Positions 41,790 through 51,600 of a DNA stretch of 64,000 bases are shown one piece after another. This DNA is from Bdellovibrionales bacterium. GTDB taxonomy: Bacteria > Bdellovibrionota > Bdellovibrionia > Bdellovibrionales > Bdellovibrionaceae. The stretch is taken from the NCBI GenBank assembly GCA_018266295.1, contig JAFEAQ010000008.1:303717-367716 (forward strand). Reading direction: 5' to 3'. Position numbers and translations under genes: made by a program. How positions within the stretch are numbered: the stretch's first letter is position 1; every line of letters begins with the position of its first letter. Below the pieces are notes generated by a model, which searched no databases, had not been told where the DNA came from, and saw only the letters and a list, made by a program, of their open reading frames with translations.

Positions 41790-41931
41790 AAGGTACCAGG
41801 TCGCTTTTCAGAATTGACTTCTGAAAAGCTCCGAAATGCGGATCTTTAAAAAACAAAACCCCCGAAAATATCGGGGGTTTTTTATTTGTACTTATATTGT
41901 CAATTCCGAAAAGCGACCTGGTACCTTTTAG
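41786..41931. repeat. Large inverted-repeat element with 33-base arms
   Basis: Arms 41786-41818 and 41899-41931 are inverted copies with a single mismatch; the core GGTACCAGGTCGCTTTTC matches the 31036-31109 element in GGTnCCAGGTC. A 29-base hairpin terminator sits in the middle. The left arm begins CTAAAAGG and supplies the stop of the plus-strand barrel gene; the mirrored arm supplies the TAA stop of the minus-strand lipoprotein. It looks like a MITE- or REP-type palindromic insertion between two convergent genes. Confidence 0.8.
41855..41883. terminator. Bidirectional rho-independent terminator
   Basis: AAAACCCCCGA (41855-41865) and TCGGGGGTTTT (41871-41881) with a 5-base loop, followed by further Ts. 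It serves the convergent genes ending at 41789 and 41928, and lies inside the large inverted repeat. Confidence 0.9.
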
Positions 41932-42650
41932 TTGGACCACTTGGCGATGACTGCGGCGCCGACGGCTGCTGGATCGCTGATGTTTACGCCGTTCAAGGCT
42001 TCGTCGAGCTGTTCGCAGATGGATTGGTTCGAGGCGCTGCCTGATTGGCAGCTTGCTGCATAAGTTGAAGAAACCACTGTGCCGATGGCTGAGATTGTTG
42101 CGGCGTTTGTTCCAGAGCTAGGATTGTTTTTCAGATCGTTTAACGCATTGTTAATGTCCGTCGATGTCGGTGTCGTACCTGTTCCGCTAAGGGCATTTGC
42201 CACTTTCGCGAGAGTCGTTGAAGTACTGGCCATCGTTCCCAACAGCATTAAACCTTTTGAACCGGTTTTGTTGCAATATTCGAAAGTCTGATTCGCGACC
42301 GTCAAGTTTTCATCCACCGTGGAGCCACTGTTTTTGAATGTCATGACACTCATGAAAGCTTCCGTGTTACTTGTCGAGTTGTTATCAAATGCATCGAAGG
42401 CTTGTTTGAAGCGGGCAGGCTGAGTGAAACCCTCTGCAATAAAATTCGCAGAGCAGCGGATTGCGTAGGCGCCGGTTTTTTCGATGCCATCGACCATCGC
42501 TTTGCACTCGGCCGCAGTGGCTTGTGTTGCTTTATCTAAGCACAATTGTGCTTCACCGATTTTGTCGGCGTCTTTTTTACCGCAAGACACGAGAGCCGTG
42601 GTTGCTGTTAGGGCCAAAATTGTAGCTAGGTTCTTTCTTCCATTGATCAT
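41928..42650 (-). CDS. Hypothetical lipoprotein, partner of PorV-like proteins
   Basis: A 240-residue lipoprotein (lipobox ALVSC near residue 19-23). The mature part is helical, Thr/Ser/Asn/Ala-rich, with several cysteines (CLDKATQATAAECKAM and YAIRCSANF). It appears paralogous to the lipoprotein at 43943: both have the pattern YA-RC followed by F, a Cys/Thr/Gly block and a helical bundle. I chose the ATG at 42650, which has GGAGG about 9 bases upstream; a TTG at 42668 would overlap that site. It is divergent from the barrel gene at 42843. The function is probably shared with the adjacent barrel proteins, but the family is not recognised. Confidence 0.7.
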   Translation of the reverse strand: MINGRKNLATILALTATTALVSCGKKDADKIGEAQLCLDKATQATAAECKAMVDGIEKTGAYAIRCSANFIAEGFTQPARFKQAFDAFDNNSTSNTEAFMSVMTFKNSGSTVDENLTVANQTFEYCNKTGSKGLMLLGTMASTSTTLAKVANALSGTGTTPTSTDINNALNDLKNNPSSGTNAATISAIGTVVSSTYAASCQSGSASNQSICEQLDEALNGVNISDPAAVGAAVIAKWSN

Positions 42651-42842
42651 CGAAAACGTCCTCCGCAAAGCAAATGTCTCTCTATTATTCTACGGCAGTT
42701 TCCCGGCGGGGACTAAAATTTATTCCTCAAGACCTAAGTTGAGCCAGCCGCGACCTAGGCCAGTATTTCTGGGCGATGTCTCAACTTGAGAGGCATTTCT
42801 GCCGATGGGAAAAGCAACGTCTATGAGGACGTGGGATATAAG

Positions 42843-43925
42843 ATGAAAAGGATTTCGACGATATTCTGGATATTCAGTGGATTGCTGCTCAGCGCGCACA
42901 CGACGTGGGCCCGCGAGCTGCATCCATTCTATGAAGGCGTGCGCGGGCTCGGCATGGGCGGAGCGCAGATCGCCACGGTGAACGACGAAACAGCCTTGCT
43001 GATCAATCCGGCGGCTCTCGGAAAACTGCGCGATTTCTACGGTACGGTCTTCGATCCAGAACTCGATTTGTCGAACAACTTGAATAGCATGAATCAAACT
43101 TCTTCCATCACGCAACCATTTAGCATCTCTTCAATTAAAGACACCGTTGCGGCTTCACCTGAAACTTACTATCACGCGAAATTTCAGCTCTTCCCGTCGA
43201 TGGTAGCGAAAAACTTCGGGATTGGTATTTACACAAACTATCTTTTGGATACGGAAATGAATGCCGCCGGTACGAGTATGGATACTTACTACCGTAATGA
43301 TCTCGCTTTGGCATTAGGATACAACTTCCGTTTCTTTGATGGCAGGGTCAAATTGGGTTTTAATGCAAAACTCATCAATCGTATCGAGGTTGATAATCAG
43401 ACTTTGGATCCGAGCGGACCTCTGGATTTAAAGTCGATCGCTTCGGAAGGCACGGGACTCAGTACAGATGTTGGCTTGATGCTAACAGCACCGTGGTCAT
43501 TGCTTCCGACAATCAGTGCGGTTATGCATGATGTGGGAAATACGACTTTTGATAAAGCAGACGGGGTTCGTCTCAGCGCGAACAGCCGTCCCAATATGGT
43601 GCCTCAGGATGTCGATGTGGCAATGGCGATCTTTCCAATACACTCGAACAGAGTGCGATCGTCTTGGACGGTGGAATACCGTGGCTTATTAACATCATCT
43701 CAAGTGGATGATAAATCCAAATTGATACATGGAGGAGTCGAATTCAACTTCAGCGACATCTTCTTTGTGCGCGCGGGTTATAATCAAAGATATTACACAG
43801 CAGGTTTAGAACTGGCTTCGGAAAAACTTCAGTTTCAGCTTGCGACTTACGGCGAAGAAATCGGTAACGGCACAGTCACTCGTGAAGACCGACGAACCGT
43901 CTTTAAGTTCTCGTATCGATTCTAA
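42843..43925 (+). CDS. PorV/FadL-like outer-membrane protein, paralogue 2
   Basis: A 360-residue exported barrel protein with a signal peptide ending TTWAREL. The hallmark YEGVRGLGMGGAQIATVNDETALLINPAALGKL is the same as in the paralogues at 40599 and 44773. The C-terminus is FKFSYRF, an outer-membrane strand signature. The start at 42843 follows GGGATATAAG; the frame extends upstream to 42786 without a better ribosome site. It is 17 bases before the lipoprotein gene at 43943, so barrel and lipoprotein are co-transcribed. The role is inferred as surface transport or secretion. Confidence 0.8.
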   Translation: MKRISTIFWIFSGLLLSAHTTWARELHPFYEGVRGLGMGGAQIATVNDETALLINPAALGKLRDFYGTVFDPELDLSNNLNSMNQTSSITQPFSISSIKDTVAASPETYYHAKFQLFPSMVAKNFGIGIYTNYLLDTEMNAAGTSMDTYYRNDLALALGYNFRFFDGRVKLGFNAKLINRIEVDNQTLDPSGPLDLKSIASEGTGLSTDVGLMLTAPWSLLPTISAVMHDVGNTTFDKADGVRLSANSRPNMVPQDVDVAMAIFPIHSNRVRSSWTVEYRGLLTSSQVDDKSKLIHGGVEFNFSDIFFVRAGYNQRYYTAGLELASEKLQFQLATYGEEIGNGTVTREDRRTVFKFSYRF

Positions 43926-43942
43926 TTTGGAGAGATCGAAAA

Positions 43943-44776
43943 ATGAGATGGAATTTGTTTAAAATACTGCAGATCCTGATCATCGTAGCCGGTACGCTGT
44001 CGTGTACGGGCTCGAATCTCTATAAGGATCTTGCATCTAATAAAGAATCTGACGAAGCGCTGTTTGAGGACGCGCAGAAGTTGATCGATGACGGCAATTA
44101 CACTGCCGCCATTACAAAATTGCAGTCCACGACGACGGCGTTTCAAGCGGAATCCCGTACTAAAGAAAGTCTCGCGGGAGCTTATGCCGCTCGCTGTGGG
44201 ATGGAGTTCTTACCCTTTGTCAGAAACTTGACCGGCGGCAGTGCGACCGGGCTTTTTAAGCTCGCAATGAACGGGTTTGTCGGTGTGGATACGGCTAACT
44301 ATGCGGACTGCCAGACGGCGGAGGCCCTCATCGAGGGCATTGGAGCTATCGGATCGAGAACTCAGAGCCAGAATTTATTTCTGATGATTCTGGAGCTGGC
44401 TAAGATGGGAAATCGCATTCGTTCTGTTGCCGACATCGCGCCGACTTCTACGGGCGATGGCACGGTGGATGGCACCTACAACTGCAGAACCAGCGTTCCT
44501 ATTGCCACAGTTCAAGAAATTATGGCGAGCTTTTATAAGTTCATTGCCCAATTTGCCGTCGTAGGTGGAACTCTCAGTGGTGTTGGTGATATCACCACGT
44601 TCATTCACGATTATGGCGCGGCACTTCCGGCATTGGATTATAGTGGAGGCAGTGGCGCCGGTGCAGATGAATTAGACAGTCCGATCATCATTGGTCGTGC
44701 TTTGATGAATGCTCAAAGTTTTGGAATTGGAAGCTGTAATAATCCTGATCCTACACAGTGTGTTTGCCCGCCATGA
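43943..44776 (+). CDS. Hypothetical lipoprotein between two PorV-like genes
   Basis: A 277-residue lipoprotein (lipobox GTLSC near residue 17-21). The first mature part (about 35-100) has a TPR-like helical pattern (LFEDAQKLIDDGNYTAAITKLQ), followed by YAARCGMEF, resembling the lipoprotein at 41928. Several cysteines occur, including CNNPDPTQCVC at the end. Its TGA overlaps the next gene's ATG. The tight coupling to two barrel genes suggests it is a periplasmic or surface partner of those barrels. No named family is recognised. Confidence 0.75.
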   Translation: MRWNLFKILQILIIVAGTLSCTGSNLYKDLASNKESDEALFEDAQKLIDDGNYTAAITKLQSTTTAFQAESRTKESLAGAYAARCGMEFLPFVRNLTGGSATGLFKLAMNGFVGVDTANYADCQTAEALIEGIGAIGSRTQSQNLFLMILELAKMGNRIRSVADIAPTSTGDGTVDGTYNCRTSVPIATVQEIMASFYKFIAQFAVVGGTLSGVGDITTFIHDYGAALPALDYSGGSGAGADELDSPIIIGRALMNAQSFGIGSCNNPDPTQCVCPP

Positions 44777-45879
44777 GAAGTCTCGTAACGGCCCTCCTCA
44801 TTCTAATTTCGGCACGCGCGCAAGCCGGCGAAGTCATTGAGACTCACCATAACGTGAGGGGCAATGGAATGGGTGGCATTTATATGTCCATCGTGAACGA
44901 CTCCAATGCTATCTTTGTCAACCCCGCGGCGCTCGGCAGAACTTCGGGGCTGAACTGGCAAGTGATGAATGTGGAGTTCGGTATTAATGGGGTCGACGTT
45001 TATAATGACTTCCGTGATATCGACACAAGTGATCCAAACAGTTTCAGTCAATTTTTCGGTAAGGATGTTTGGATTCGCGCCGGCGGTAAAACTGCAGTGA
45101 CGTTGCCATTTTTCGGAGTGGGTGCCTACACGGATACTCAGACCCACTTGGTGCTGCATAATCCGGCATTTCCGCAGTTTGATACAACTTTCTTGAGCGA
45201 CTATGGCCTTGTTGCTGGCGGAGCATTTCCGCTGGGACCGACTTCCTATGGCGGTATTTCATTTAAGCGCATCACGCGCTGGGGTGGTCAGCAAGACATC
45301 GATTTGGGTGTGATCGCGAGCGGAAGCCTTTCCAGCATCGGTGATCAATTTCAAAACAAAGGAAATGGTTACGGTATCGACTTGGCGGCGCAAACGACGA
45401 TCCCCGTGCCACTCTTCAACCCGACGTTCTCGCTGGTATGGCAGGATGTGGGCTCGACGGCATTTACGAAATCAGCAGGAGCTGATGCGCCACCGCGTAT
45501 TCATGACAATTTAAGTTTGGGTATTTCCACTCTGACGGATTTGCCGGGGCTCGATTGGACAATGGGGTTTGAGTATCGTCATATTACAGAGAGCGAATAT
45601 CCATTGGGGCAGAAACTGCATCTCGGTACGGAAGTGTCTTTGCCGTTCATTGATTTGCGTGGCGGTATCAATCAGGGCTACGCAACCTATGGGGCAGGCA
45701 TTAACTTTCTCTTTATTCGTCTTGATGCTGCGATGTACACAGAAGAAATTGGGGCCTATCCGGGCCAGACTCCTCAAAATCGAGTTGAGATCGGCCTCAG
45801 TCTAGATTTGAGTTTTGACGCCGATTTTAATCTGACAAGCGCCGACGGAAAAAAACGTAAGTTGAAACAACGTCGTTAG
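44773..45879 (+). CDS. PorV/FadL-like outer-membrane protein, paralogue 3
   Basis: A 368-residue exported barrel with a signal peptide (LVTALLILISARAQA). The hallmark HHNVRGNGMGGIYMSIVNDSNAIFVNPAALGRT matches the two upstream paralogues. The start at 44773 overlaps the preceding stop by four bases. The last strands (VEIGLSLDLSFDADFNLTSADGKKRKLKQRR) differ: instead of ending with an aromatic residue, the protein has a basic tail of about 12 residues after the strand. It is the last of the barrel/lipoprotein cluster and lies 18 bases before addB. Confidence 0.8.
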   Translation: MRSLVTALLILISARAQAGEVIETHHNVRGNGMGGIYMSIVNDSNAIFVNPAALGRTSGLNWQVMNVEFGINGVDVYNDFRDIDTSDPNSFSQFFGKDVWIRAGGKTAVTLPFFGVGAYTDTQTHLVLHNPAFPQFDTTFLSDYGLVAGGAFPLGPTSYGGISFKRITRWGGQQDIDLGVIASGSLSSIGDQFQNKGNGYGIDLAAQTTIPVPLFNPTFSLVWQDVGSTAFTKSAGADAPPRIHDNLSLGISTLTDLPGLDWTMGFEYRHITESEYPLGQKLHLGTEVSLPFIDLRGGINQGYATYGAGINFLFIRLDAAMYTEEIGAYPGQTPQNRVEIGLSLDLSFDADFNLTSADGKKRKLKQRR

Positions 45880-45897
45880 TCTTTTATAGTCTGGGGA

Positions 45898-48639
45898 ATG
45901 TTGAAGATCGTCCAGATTTCCTCACCTTCGCAAATCGAAGAACTTTTTGCTTCGTTCAATCCTCAGACCCAATCTTGGGTGGTGTCGGATCTTCGTACAA
46001 AACTCGAAATGCAAAAACTGCTCATCGCGCGCCAAGGTTATTTTTTGGACAGCGCCGTTTTGCGTGCGAGCGATCTGTGGAAGCAGTTGCTGAAGCGACT
46101 TTCACCGGACCTGCGTATTGTCTCGAAAGACTTTGCGCGCTCATTGCTACGCTCTTTTGTTGATCAAAACAGCGAGGCTTTCCAAATTAACTCCACATCC
46201 GAGAAGAGCTTGTTTAACTACATGACTCAGCTGGCGCCATTGGCATTGGCGGCGGATTCTGATGAGCAGATTTCAAAGTGGTTTGAGGATCATCCCGAAA
46301 TTTCTTTGCGCTGGCAGAGCTGGTACCTCCTTGCCAGAATTGCTCTGCGCTGGATGATTCACGAGAAGAAAGTCATTATTGCCGATTGGATTCCTAGTTA
46401 CCTGCAAGAGATCGACGGGCTTGAGACCGCTTGGGATCATGATCTGATTGTTGACTTGGGCTCGGAAGTTTCAACGGTTGAGGCCGAAGTCTTTCAGCGT
46501 TTAAGCCACAAGCAAGAAGTGCTGGTGATTGAGCCGCGTCCTGTCTGGCATGAAGAATTCAAATATCTTTTGCAGCCTTACGAGTACTTACGACCACAAG
46601 CCGCCAAGGTTGAAGTGCTGAAGCCGTTAGGGGGCGCCCCTGCACCGGTAGAAACCCTGCGCCTTTCCGGAATGTTGGCCGAAGTAAAAAACACCTGCAG
46701 CCAAATTCGTACTTGGCTTGCCGCCGGAGTAAAGCCCGCACAGATCGCGGTGATTGCTCCGGATATCGAGATGTACTGGCCGGTGATGAGTTCCTATCTT
46801 GAGCAAGAAGGAATTCCTTTTCAAAAAGATCTCAGTGTGAAGCTGCAGAGCTTGCCAGCGTTACAGCAGTGGATTGCGACTTTGCGTGCGCAGACTTCGC
46901 GGGTGACGTCGGCCGATCTTGAAGTCTCATTTTACGCGCGTCCTGAAGCTCAGATGCTTCGCTATGAGGAATTCGTGGCGCTTTTTAAAGCCATTTATGG
47001 CGAAGAAGATCTCGCGCGCGAAGAGAAAGTCTACAAGCTTTATCACGGGATCGATGATCTCAGTAAAACTTTGTCGCGGGATCAGTTCTTAGCTCAAGCT
47101 TTAAAATCCTGGCAGCGTGGTGAAAAGCAAACCGATATGTTGATCGTGGTTTTGCGTGAGGTTTTCCAGAACGCCGCTGCAAAGATTGAACTTAGCTATA
47201 AAGAGTGGATGACTTACCTCGAAAACATTCTTGCCAATAAAGAGATGAAAGCTGTCAACGGTTCTGCAGAGGGCATAGTTGTCACGCAGCTGATGTCAGC
47301 ACAATCGTATAAAATGTCTTACAAGATTTTCCTCGGCCTTTGCGATGAGAATCTCAAGAACCGCGAACGTAGCCATATCCTGGGTGCGGATTTGAACCGC
47401 TTGGCGTTGGATCTTGGTTTCTATTTGGAGCATCCGGATCATTCGTTTAAGGAGTTCCAATTGCGTTGGCTGGCGGAAGCTCCTGGCGAAAAGAATCTCT
47501 ACTGCTTTGGCTTGGCGGATTTTTCCGGCGGCCTGTTGTCACCCTCGAATTTCTGGATGAGCTTGAAGCCCGCTGAAGCGATCGCTCTTCCAGGCGCCAC
47601 TCGCTGGGATGCCCTTCAATGCGCGCAGGACGAAAAGATTTTGGATCTCCGTGGCCGCACCACCAGCGAAAAAGAGCTCTTTAATACACGCCTCGAGATC
47701 GACCGCGGCCGTATGTCGATTCCAAGTTTAGAACTCAAGCAAACTCCAAGTTTGTCGGCTTCGCAGATTGAACGTTATTTGCAATGTCCGTTTGTCTTTG
47801 CATCACAAAAGATTTTTAAGCTCCAAGATCATCCGGATCTGGATCTCGATGAAGATGCGCGCAGCAAGGGGACTCTGGCCCATGCACTCTTTGAGAAACT
47901 GACTTACCCGGAATTCCGTGGCGATTTAGACGATGCGCAGATTGATCAGGTCCTTGAGGAGCTGAAAGCGGATAATAAAGTGACGCTGGCAGATCCACGT
48001 TTATGGACGTCGATGAAGCGCCGGTATCTGGCATTGGCAAAACGATTCCTGCAGTTCGAAAAAGAATGGCGCCGTGAGTTCCCGGACACGGTGACTCTGG
48101 CTGCTGAGAAGGCGTTTGAATTTTATTTCAACCCACAAAACGGCGAAGTTCATCGCGAAGCCAAAGAAGGCACGCTCAAGTTTTCAGGCAAGATCGACCG
48201 GATTGACCGCCATCGCTCGACAGACCATCACGTCGTCATTGATTACAAATCGAGCCACGCGGCTTATAAAAATCATTCGGCCTGGCTTGAGAACCAAGAG
48301 CTGCAGTTGCTGTTTTATATGTGGGCGCTGGAAAAGGAAATGCTCGAGGAAGTCAGTGGTGAAGTGGTCGGAGCTTTCTATTACAGTTTTAAAGATTTCC
48401 ACCGCGAAAAAGGTTTCCAGCTCGAGGAGCATGCGGGGCCTTTGTTCAGACCCGCAGGCCGTAAAGGTGTCAAAGCCTCAGGCGAAGACAAGAAAGAGCT
48501 CCTCACCAAGTTTGAGCAGATCATTCTTGAAGTCGTCGTTAAAATCCAGAAAGGCGAAATTGAACCGCGTCCTTTCGATGTTAAAACATGTCAGTCTTGT
48601 GAATGGAGTGTGCTGTGCCGGGCGCCGCATCTGAATTAA
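45898..48639 (+). CDS. addB: AddB-like nuclease/inactivated helicase subunit
   Basis: A 913-residue protein, the AddB partner of the helicase-nuclease that processes double-strand breaks for recombination. The N-terminal two thirds are helicase-like without a canonical Walker A lysine. The C-terminal nuclease domain is of the PD-(D/E)XK type: SLSASQIERYLQCPF near residue 620, HALFEKLTY, and VVIDYKSSHAAY with the catalytic Asp-Lys pair, then CQSCEWSVLC at the end. The first cysteine (YLQC) and the three C-terminal ones form the 4Fe-4S staple known from AddB. It overlaps the start of addA by about 25 bases. Confidence 0.88.
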   Translation: MLKIVQISSPSQIEELFASFNPQTQSWVVSDLRTKLEMQKLLIARQGYFLDSAVLRASDLWKQLLKRLSPDLRIVSKDFARSLLRSFVDQNSEAFQINSTSEKSLFNYMTQLAPLALAADSDEQISKWFEDHPEISLRWQSWYLLARIALRWMIHEKKVIIADWIPSYLQEIDGLETAWDHDLIVDLGSEVSTVEAEVFQRLSHKQEVLVIEPRPVWHEEFKYLLQPYEYLRPQAAKVEVLKPLGGAPAPVETLRLSGMLAEVKNTCSQIRTWLAAGVKPAQIAVIAPDIEMYWPVMSSYLEQEGIPFQKDLSVKLQSLPALQQWIATLRAQTSRVTSADLEVSFYARPEAQMLRYEEFVALFKAIYGEEDLAREEKVYKLYHGIDDLSKTLSRDQFLAQALKSWQRGEKQTDMLIVVLREVFQNAAAKIELSYKEWMTYLENILANKEMKAVNGSAEGIVVTQLMSAQSYKMSYKIFLGLCDENLKNRERSHILGADLNRLALDLGFYLEHPDHSFKEFQLRWLAEAPGEKNLYCFGLADFSGGLLSPSNFWMSLKPAEAIALPGATRWDALQCAQDEKILDLRGRTTSEKELFNTRLEIDRGRMSIPSLELKQTPSLSASQIERYLQCPFVFASQKIFKLQDHPDLDLDEDARSKGTLAHALFEKLTYPEFRGDLDDAQIDQVLEELKADNKVTLADPRLWTSMKRRYLALAKRFLQFEKEWRREFPDTVTLAAEKAFEFYFNPQNGEVHREAKEGTLKFSGKIDRIDRHRSTDHHVVIDYKSSHAAYKNHSAWLENQELQLLFYMWALEKEMLEEVSGEVVGAFYYSFKDFHREKGFQLEEHAGPLFRPAGRKGVKASGEDKKELLTKFEQIILEVVVKIQKGEIEPRPFDVKTCQSCEWSVLCRAPHLN

Positions 48640-51600
48640 GAGATATCATCCTCAGAGCCGGTGCCGGGGCGGGTAAGACCACGACTCTGACGCATTTGTT
48701 TTTGAACTATGCTTCGGACTTTAAACAGAAAAACCAGCGTTTTCCACGCATTGTAGTGACGACGTTCACGCGTAAAGCCACGCAGGAATTAAAAGAGCGT
48801 TTATTGCTGCTGGCTCTGGAGCAAAAGCGTGAGGATCTGTTTCATTACATCACGAACAAATCCCAAGTGCAGATCTCGACAATCCACGGGGTCTTGAGCC
48901 TTTTCTTAGGCCGTTATGGCAATAAGATCGGTCTCAGTTCAGATTTTAAACTCCTCTCGGGACCGCAAGAGGTCCTGGTACGCAGAAAGATTCTTCGCCG
49001 CTTGATTCTGTCTGAGCCCGAGTACGAGTCTTTATTAGAAAGCTATAGCTTCCGCCAGCTCGAAGGAGCTTTGCAGAAGCACTACGAAAATTCGTTTTTG
49101 TACAAAAACTTCCGCTACATTCGTAAAGAAGAGTTCGCTCAGGATTTACAAAAGCACCTTGCAGAGCTCGAAGCCCTTCGTAAAGAATGCAGCCAGCAAA
49201 TTCTGGCTGAAACACAGCAGGCCTCGTGGGTGAAATACGCCGAGGGTCTGCAAAGATTTTCACTGCGAGTCGAAGTCGCAAAAGCGCCTGAAGCGATTCT
49301 AGCGATTAAAAATTTCTTTGCCGACAATCCACGGAAGCCTTCACTCAGTGCCAAGAGTCCTGCGGTGAGTACCGAGACGGGTGATATGCTGGCAAGCTTG
49401 GTTGAAGCCTTAAAAGATCTTTTGGATTCTCCGGAATACATGCCTTCTTATTGGGAAGAGCATGAAAAAAAGAACGAGATCTTCCATAAACTCGCGGAGA
49501 ATTTCACCAAGGACTTGTTTGAAACGAAAATGACTTCGGGCTCGATCACCATGGGTGATTTGGAGCTTCTATCGCTAAAGCTCGTCAATGAGTCTCCGGA
49601 AGCCTGCCAAAGCTTTGCCAGCGAGTGGGATTACTGGATGATCGATGAATACCAGGACACGAGTCCGATTCAGGTGGCTTTGCTGAAAGCAATGGTCGGC
49701 GATCGCAAAAGTTTCGTGGTCGGGGATCCTCAGCAGAGTATTTATCTTTTCCGTGGTGCGCGCTCTGAAGTTTTCCAAGAGAAAATGCTTCAAGTTCATG
49801 AATCGGGTGGCGAGGTTCAGGAAAAGCTCGTGAACTACCGCTCGATCCCGAGGTTGTTGCATTTCATTAATTATTACTTCTTAAAATCCAGCGATCAGTT
49901 TGCCGCCATGGAACCTGCTCCGGGGAAAGAACTCGGAGATGTGCAAAGTCCGGTGGCCCAGCTGCGATTGATTGAAAAGGCCGAAGCCCTTTCAGGTTTG
50001 AGTGAGGAAACTCAAGCAGCTCTTGAAAGAATTCAAGAGCTCATGGCGAACGGTGTAGATGCGGAAAAGATCTGCGTTCTTTCGCGCACTCGCAGTGCGC
50101 TGGAGTCTTTGGCAAAAGCGGCGGAAGCTTACGGTGTGCCGGTACAGATTCACGTGGCTGGTGGTTACTTTGCCCGCCGTGAAGTGAAGGATGCTTTGGC
50201 GTTCTTAAAGTTCCTGGTGAATCCGCATGACAACGTGAACTTCCTGTCTTGCCTGCGTTCGCCATGGTTGCCGATCAAAGATCAGGATATTTTAAGCTAT
50301 TGCCATAGCAATGCCTTCTCATTCTGGAGTCAGGCTCTCAAGGTCGTGCCTGAATCTGAAACTCGTCATCCAGTGAACGTGATGAAGAAGTACCTGCAAA
50401 TGTCACAGGGGCTGGGTTTTAGTTTCGTCCTTCGCCGAATGCTGGTGGAACTGGGGCTTCTGGATTTTGCGCAAAAACTCGATCCAACGGGCCGCCGTGA
50501 GGCCAATCTTTGGAAGCTTATTTCAAATCTGTTTGAGCAAGAGCGCAGTCCTGGATTTAACTTCCTCGATTTCCTTGCGGGCTTGCAAGAAAGCCCGGAC
50601 CTGGAATCCGGTGGCGAGGACTCGGATGCGACTCCGGTCATTGCGCCAAAACGCGTGAATCTGATGACCATCCATGCTTCGAAGGGCTTGCAGTTTGAGC
50701 AAGTGATTTTGCTGGGCATGACTTCAAAGCCACGTCTAAGTCAGTCCGAACTTTTCTCAGTCGATGAGGAAACCGGGCAATGGTCTTTGTCACTCATGAA
50801 CGAAGAGGAGCGTAAAGCTCAGCCATCACGCCTTGCCATCCGCGTGAAAGAGAAATTCAATCAGCGCGAATTGCAAGAACACTTGCGCGTTCTTTACGTG
50901 GCACTCACTCGGGCCAAAGACGGCCTGACGATGACTTGGTCCGGAAAGCCGGAGAAAAATTCCTGGGCAGCGACCTGTCCGTTGCAATTGACGACCGGCA
51001 CTCATCAAGAAAAAGATTTTGCTTATTCGATCCTTGAAGGCTCGTTTGAGCCACAAGTTCAAGTGCGCGAAGAGTTGCAAGAACAACAAGATCCCGGTCC
51101 ATGGCAAAACGAGAATCTTGAAATCACTCATCAAACGATGGCGGTGACAAAGCTGATCGCTTCGGAAATGGAATCGGCTTCAAAGGCGCAAGCAATCCCT
51201 GCAGCTGTCTTGCAAAAAGCTCTTGGAAAAGCTTACCGAGGAACCGAAGCGCACAGAATTTTTGAATCACTGAAGTACACCGATGCGGAAACTGTGATTG
51301 AAACTCTGGACGATGAAGAGCTCAAAGAGGCGGTGAAGTTTATTGCCGCGACCAAAGAAATTCCGTTGTTAGATGTGATCCAGCAGGGGCATGTGGAATG
51401 GGGATTCAGCTTTCAGCATCAAGATTTCTGGATTCAAGGGCAGATCGACTTGTGGGGAAAAGTCGGTGCAGATATCTGGATTGTTGATTATAAAACCGGC
51501 TCCAGCGATTACGCCGCGACGGCCTTTGATCAGCTGAAAGCCTATACGTGGGCTTTGCACCGCATGGGCTTTGTGCAAAAGGATTCGCAAGTTCATCTTG

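Noticed and set aside
42724..42796. Short inverted sequences around AAGTTGAG / CTCAACTT between the lipoprotein and barrel genes
   Set aside because: Eight-base arms far apart in a divergent promoter region could be chance; no second copy was seen.
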